Shown here: positions 59,377 to 64,000 of the stretch, piece by piece
Layout of the letters: the number at the start of each line of letters is the position of its first letter
Position numbering within the stretch: the stretch's first letter is position 1
Assembly: GCA_905182425.1 (NCBI GenBank)
Contig: CAJJBP010000011.1
Location: 62,001 to 126,000 of the forward strand
Direction of reading: 5' to 3'
DNA length: 64,000 nucleotides
DNA from: an uncultured Planktomarina sp.
GTDB taxonomy: Bacteria; Pseudomonadota; Alphaproteobacteria; Rhodobacterales; Rhodobacteraceae
Position numbers and translations under genes: made by a program
The notes under the pieces: generated by a model
Databases searched by the model: none
The model's input: the letters and a program-made list of their open reading frames with translations, nothing else
What the model was told of the DNA's origin: nothing

Positions 59377-60147
59377 TTACTTTCTTAGGTAAATAGCCTT
59401 TTGGCGCGGATTCATTTTTTGTGTGTCTAAAACCAAACACACATCGGTTGTATTAAAATTTTTATCAATATAAATTCCGTCCCCAATTCCACCACCAAGT
59501 CTTAAATAGGCCTTTATCAACGAAGGTGTTGCCTTAATTGCAGTCAAACGATCAATTTCGCTTTCACGCAATTGCCAAGCAGGTGCCATCTCTAATGTTA
59601 AAGATCTCGGTCGGAGTGGTTCAGGTGCCATGTGCGCCATACTTAGATACGAAAGAGGCTGAGCTAGTTCAGTAACATCAGTTCCTGAAAAACTAGCAAC
59701 ACCAAATAAAACCTCTGCACCTTCTTCCAAAATGACATCTGCTAACGCTTGCCACAAATGATACATAGCATTACCACCGCGATATGCGGGTCGCAAACAT
59801 GAGCGGCCTAACTCAATTAATCGTCGATTGCTCTTAAGCAACGAGCTTAGGTTAAATTCAGAACTACTATAAAAGCCACCCACTCGAGAGGCACCTGCTT
59901 CCGTCAAAACTCGGTAAGTTCCCACAATTTGTTTATCAACGGTATCGCCGAGAGCACAATCTAATAGCATCAAATGAATGCAGTGCTGATCAAATAAATC
60001 CGTTTCCAGGTAAGGTTCATTGCCACAATTTGAATTAGCCGCTCCCAGTTCACCCACAAAAATATCATATCGCAGCCGCTGAACTGCGTACAAATCCGCT
60101 TTTGATCGAACGAGCCTGACTAAAAATTTGGGGTGGAAACTTCTCAT
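59377..60147 (-). CDS. olsB: OlsB-type L-ornithine N-alpha-acyltransferase
   Basis: 256-residue GNAT-fold protein of the OlsB/hemolysin family: LYAVQRLRYDIFVGELGA, QIVGTYRVLTEAGA, IELGRSCLRPAYRGGNAMYHLWQAL and GVASFSGTD. It attaches 3-hydroxy fatty acid to ornithine, the first step of ornithine lipid synthesis. olsA follows after about five bases. In marine bacteria the pair is often used under phosphate limitation; no Pho-box is called here. Confidence 0.84.
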   Translation of the reverse strand: MRSFHPKFLVRLVRSKADLYAVQRLRYDIFVGELGAANSNCGNEPYLETDLFDQHCIHLMLLDCALGDTVDKQIVGTYRVLTEAGASRVGGFYSSSEFNLSSLLKSNRRLIELGRSCLRPAYRGGNAMYHLWQALADVILEEGAEVLFGVASFSGTDVTELAQPLSYLSMAHMAPEPLRPRSLTLEMAPAWQLRESEIDRLTAIKATPSLIKAYLRLGGGIGDGIYIDKNFNTTDVCLVLDTQKMNPRQKAIYLRK

Positions 60148-60201
60148 TTTAACTCAAAACTGTTTGGTTTCTAAAATATAGAAAGTAATAAGCAGAACAA
60201 A

Positions 60202-60387
60202 TTATCGTTGTTCATAAATCATTTTAAGAATTATTCGAGATCCATCAATAACTACTTTACCAACCTCTGGAAAATTAATTGTAACTCGGTTATCGATATT
60301 TGATTGCACTTGTCCTACACCCCAATCAGGTTGATTGGGGTGCATAACCCTCTGGCCTGGCTCTAAAAATTCATTAACACTTTTCAT
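60202..60387 (-). CDS. DUF3553 small protein
   Basis: 61 residues, beta-rich, FLEPGQRVMHPNQPDWGVGQVQS then NFPEVGKVVIDG, resembling DUF3553 / the CarD- and UvrD-tail Tudor-like domain. GAGG before the ATG. It precedes olsB by 54 bases on the same strand. Function unknown; a nucleic-acid or polymerase contact role would follow from the fold only. Confidence 0.74.
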   Translation of the reverse strand: MKSVNEFLEPGQRVMHPNQPDWGVGQVQSNIDNRVTINFPEVGKVVIDGSRIILKMIYEQR

Positions 60388-60707
60388 GTAACCTCACTTC
60401 CAGTAAATCATATGATAGATAAATTTTAGATGACAGCCCAAGTCACCGTTAAAGAAATGTTTAGCTAGTTCATTTTAATCGATGCTTTTAAAAAATTAAG
60501 TAAGCTTCATTCGAGCGCTGAAAGAGCAAGCCCACCTGATGAAGTAGCTATTGTGTGTTGTTACTTGTTGCTTGTTAAACCTTGTAATGTATTTTTTAAG
60601 AAGCTCTATTCTGATATAATCATTTAACAAGTATTATTTGTCTAATTAATCACCATCAGAATCAAACCTATCTTATATTACAATTCTACTGGGTTTTTCA
60701 TTAAGAT
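60388..60707. other. Intergenic region upstream of DUF3553 and downstream of proA
   Basis: 320 AT-rich bases with no gene recognised. The promoter for DUF3553-olsB-olsA and the end of the proBA transcript must lie here, but no clear terminator hairpin is seen. Confidence 0.5.
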
Positions 60708-61962
60708 TTAAGTACGAACTGTTCCATGACCTCGTACCAGATATTTAAAACTGGTAAGCTGCAGCGCTCCAACCGGTCCCCGCGCATGCAATTTTCCAGT
60801 CGCGATACCGATCTCTGCACCCATACCAAACTCACCACCATCAGCAAATTGCGTAGACGCATTATGCATTAATATTGCGCTGTCTAGTCTCTCAAAAAAT
60901 CGATCAACAACAGCAACGTCCTCAGCAATTATACAATCAGTGTGATTTGATCCATGCAAACGTATATGAGCAATCGCAGCATCAACATCATTTACGGACT
61001 TTGCAGCGATTTCCATATCGAGGAATTCGTGCCCCCAATGCTGATCCAATGCCGGTTTAGTACCCTCAATCGATTGCAAAGAGATATCCGCATCTACAGT
61101 TACGCCCTGGGCAATTAAAGCGCTAATAACTTCATGCCCCCAACCCTGCGCTACATCTTTATGCATCAACAAGCACTCGACTGCACCGCAGATACCTGGC
61201 CGCCGGGTCTTTGCATTTAACACCACATCTATGGTTTTTTGTGGGTCGGCTGATGCATCTATATAAATATGAACAATTCCTTCCAGATGCGCAAAAACAG
61301 GCACTCGCGCTTCTTTTTGTACCAAGCCTACAAGACCTTTGCCGCCGCGAGGCACAATAACATCGATGTAGTCTGTCATTTTTAACATTTCAATTACGGC
61401 AGACCTATCACGCGTTGGAACCAACTGAATTGCAGATTCCGGCAGTCCTTCAAAAACCAAACCTTGCACAATTGCCGAATGTATCGCCTTTGAGGAATGG
61501 AAAGCACTCAGATCCACCACGTAAAATCACAGCGTTTCCAGCCTTAAGGGACAAGGCACTCGCATCTGCTGTAACATTTGGACGACTTTCATATATCACC
61601 CCAATTACGCCCAAAGGTGTCCGCACACGCCTAATATTAAGACCTGTTGGCCGATCCCATTGCTCCATGACTTGACCGATTGGATCAGGTTGTTCTGCGA
61701 CTGCAAGCAAACCATTTACGATACCCTGAACGCGATCCTCATCTAAAAAAAGACGATCTAACATCGCAGGGTTGAGACCTTTCTGCTTACCAAAGCTCAT
61801 ATCTTTGGCGTTTGCATCCAAGATTTCAACACGCGATTTCCATACCAATTCTGCAGCACTAATTAGAGCTGCGTGCTTACGTTCTGCACTGGTAAAACCT
61901 AATTCGAATGCTGCCGCTTTGGCGGCGATACCAATTTCTTCAAGCGTTGCTTTTACATCCAC
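60708..61962 (-). CDS. proA: Gamma-glutamyl phosphate reductase ProA (frameshift)
   Basis: Second enzyme of proline synthesis. First part [11 protein letters not shown] to [11 protein letters not shown] in one frame; from about 61500 [15 protein letters not shown] continues one base off. The catalytic Cys is in [13 protein letters not shown], and [31 protein letters not shown] and GTGK-like ends are normal. Removing one C restores about 418 residues. proB lies 18 bases upstream. Proline genes are rarely lost in free-living bacteria, so an assembly indel is likely. Confidence 0.95.
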
Positions 61963-61980
61963 TGTTCTATCCTATCGTTG

Positions 61981-63087
61981 TTACAGAACCATGTCGTCTC
62001 TATGGATCAACGATCCACGACTTGCATAACCCAAAATTTCTTCAATATCTTTTGTATGGCAACCAAGAATGCGAATTGCCTCAAAACTGTCAAAAGCAAT
62101 TAAACCACACCCAAAGGTTGTCCCATCCTCGCTTAGAATACGCACCAACTCGCCCCTTGCAAAAATTCCATCAATCGAAAGAACTCCAGCTGGAAGCAAG
62201 CTTTTACCAGATAACAGAGCCTGTGTCGCACCCTCATCAACGGTAACAGTACCTTGCGGCTTTAATGAAGATATCCATCGTTTCCGAGCAGTTTTAGGGT
62301 CTTCCGAGGGTAAAAACCAAGTAACGGCAGATCCATTCTCTAATTTTTTCAGAGGGTTATTCAGTGAACCTAGTGTTATAGCCATCGCGCAACCAGCCCC
62401 CATCGCCATTTTAGCGGCCATTAACTTCGTGATCATGCCACCTTTTGACATTCCAGACGTTGCATCACTTGCCATCGCTTCAATTTCGGTTGTCACTTCT
62501 TTTATAACTTCAAATCTAGTTGCACTCGGATCAATTTTTGGATTTCCAGAATAGAATCCGTCAACATCTGACAGAAGTACCAAATAATCCGCCCCAGCTG
62601 TCACTGCTATTTGCGCCGCGAGGCGGTCGTTGTCACCATAGCGTATTTCGTCTGTCGCAACCGTGTCATTTTCGTTCACAATAGGTACAACTCCAAAGTT
62701 CAACAACTGCGCCAGCGTTGCACGGGAATTCAAATAACGCCTCCTATCAGCGCTATCTTCTAAGGTGAGGAGCACCTGCCCTGTAGTCACACCATAAGGA
62801 GCTAAATGTTGTTCATAGGCTCGGGCCAGTTGGATTTGCCCAACCGCAGCCGCCGCCTGGCTTTGCTCAAGCGTCAAATCTGTGCCACCTAATCGTAAGA
62901 CAGCACGCCCCAATGCGATGGAGCCTGATGATACAATAACAATGTCGGTACCCCTTGCGCGAAATTCAGCAACATCTTTCGCCAAAGACGCTAGCCACTC
63001 TTGTCGCAACAACCCTGTTTTAACATCAACAAGGAGAGCGGATCCAATCTTTACGACAATACGCTTTGCCTGACTTATGGTCGCCAT
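61981..63087 (-). CDS. proB: Glutamate 5-kinase ProB
   Basis: 368 residues: amino acid kinase domain ([62 protein letters not shown]) and a C-terminal PUA domain ([45 protein letters not shown]). Makes glutamyl phosphate for ProA. Overlaps the obgE end by 13 bases; order obgE-proB-proA is conserved in this order. Confidence 0.97.
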   Translation of the reverse strand: MATISQAKRIVVKIGSALLVDVKTGLLRQEWLASLAKDVAEFRARGTDIVIVSSGSIALGRAVLRLGGTDLTLEQSQAAAAVGQIQLARAYEQHLAPYGVTTGQVLLTLEDSADRRRYLNSRATLAQLLNFGVVPIVNENDTVATDEIRYGDNDRLAAQIAVTAGADYLVLLSDVDGFYSGNPKIDPSATRFEVIKEVTTEIEAMASDATSGMSKGGMITKLMAAKMAMGAGCAMAITLGSLNNPLKKLENGSAVTWFLPSEDPKTARKRWISSLKPQGTVTVDEGATQALLSGKSLLPAGVLSIDGIFARGELVRILSEDGTTFGCGLIAFDSFEAIRILGCHTKDIEEILGYASRGSLIHRDDMVL

Positions 63088-64000
63088 GGTGCACCCGCCG
63101 GAGCCTCCGCTCGAACAACATGAACCTCTTCCATCAAAGAGCGCAAAACTTTTGAGGTTCCTTCGCCAGTGCCGCCAGACATGGCTAGAACCGGCATACC
63201 ACCAGTTGCACCTCGTAGTGCACTCAACGCAAATTCTAAATCGTCTTCGTTTAATTCATCAATTTTATTGAGAACTGTCACCCGAGGTTTATCAATTAAA
63301 TTACCCCCATAGGCCTCCAACTCATTTATAACGGTGTTGAAGTTTTGGCCGATACTTTCAGACGTACCGTCAATGATGTGCAAAAGCACAGAACATCTTT
63401 CAATGTGGCCCAAAAAACGATCTCCCATACCCCTGCCCTTCATGCGCCCCCTCAATCAAACCTGGAATATCCGCAATCACAAATTGCTCATCATCAATTT
63501 GCGCAACACCCAGGCTCGGATAAAGCGTTGTAAACTCATAATCAGCAATCTTTGGTTTGGCATTGGTAGTCTCACCTAAGAATGTAGATTTTCCAGCATT
63601 TGGTAACCCCACAAGCCCAACCTCAGCAATCAATTTGAGGTTTAGCCAAAGTGTACGTTCCACACCCGCCAAGCCAGAGTTAGCGCGCCGAGGAGCCTGA
63701 TTAGTAGAGCTTTTAAAGTACAAGTTCCCGAAACCCCCATTGCCGCCTTTTGCAATCACAGTTTTTTGACCTACTGCAATCATATCAACTAAAACAGTTT
63801 CACCGTCTTCATCCATAATTTGAGTGCCAACAGGAACCCTAAGAGTAATATCATCGCCTCCTCTGCCCGTCCTTTGCTGGCCCATACCATGTTTACCATT
63901 CTGAGCGAAGAAGTGTTGTTGATATCTGAAGTCTATTAACGTGTTAAGCCCCTGAACAGCCTCGATTATAACATCACCGCCACGCCCACCATCACCTCCG
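63075..64000 (-). CDS. obgE: GTPase ObgE/CgtA (5' end beyond window, frameshift)
   Basis: Ribosome-associated GTPase, normally essential. The glycine-rich Obg domain ([35 protein letters not shown]) runs off the edge; G1 GLPNAGKS, G3 [10 protein letters not shown] and G4 NKID are seen. At about 63431 HEGQG is followed one base off by [12 protein letters not shown]; removing one G in a run of four rejoins the protein. The start codon lies outside the window. Confidence 0.95.

Overview
The window looks like a chromosomal segment of an AT-rich marine alphaproteobacterium of the order Rhodobacterales (Roseobacter group). This is inferred from protein character and gene company: RNase E with an acidic insertion in its S1 domain, PurS plus PurQ, a DctB/DctD pair, two DUF1127 proteins, an ornithine-lipid olsB-olsA pair, DUF1638 beside a corrinoid protein, and GcvT-fused flavin dehydrogenases. 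No taxonomic marker such as rRNA is present.

Layout. 1-20 kb is mostly core: glmS, an AlkD-like protein, ccdA, tusA, rne, the dctB-dctD two-component pair, purC-purS-purQ, a decayed betaine-homocysteine methyltransferase in front of an intact corrinoid protein and DUF1638 protein, sufE, rnd, purN, purM, a CAT-anticodon tRNA and an EnvZ-like kinase. At 21.15 kb a tRNA-Asn gene begins a sparse accessory zone reaching about 32.6 kb. A 44-bp copy of the tRNA 3' half lies 1.7 kb downstream, the usual mark of tRNA-targeted integration. The zone holds broken genes (EamA, methyltransferase, SOUL, GYD) among intact ones (htpX, VOC, agmatine-deiminase-like, M24 peptidase, two DUF1127).

32.6-47.2 kb is catabolic. 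Two divergent paralogous FAD/GcvT dehydrogenases (dimethylglycine or sarcosine type) share an intergenic region, and the right-hand one is followed by a MocA-like nucleotidyltransferase. An eight-gene, mostly overlapping leftward operon (47.2 to 39.3 kb) encodes a CoA-dependent aromatic pathway best matched by aerobic 2-aminobenzoyl-CoA degradation: hydroxylase/reductase, SDR, MarR regulator, enoyl-CoA hydratase, acyl-CoA dehydrogenase, CoA ligase, thioesterase and RidA.

47.5-64 kb has a periplasmic phosphatase-like protein, an exported glutathione peroxidase, a tRNA-Leu flanked by small remnants, then core genes: a DedA-type protein, dsbB, gyrA, M32 carboxypeptidase, ctaA, trmJ, thiE, olsA, olsB, DUF3553, proA, proB and obgE (cut by the window edge).

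Sequence quality. glmS, rne, dctB, rnd, a MaoC gene, thiE, proA and obgE each carry one frameshift while the rest of the protein is intact, mostly at short homopolymers. Several of these are normally essential or strongly conserved, so consensus indel errors are the simplest explanation. They differ from the true pseudogenes (bmt, SOUL, GYD, EamA, methyltransferase), which carry several lesions.
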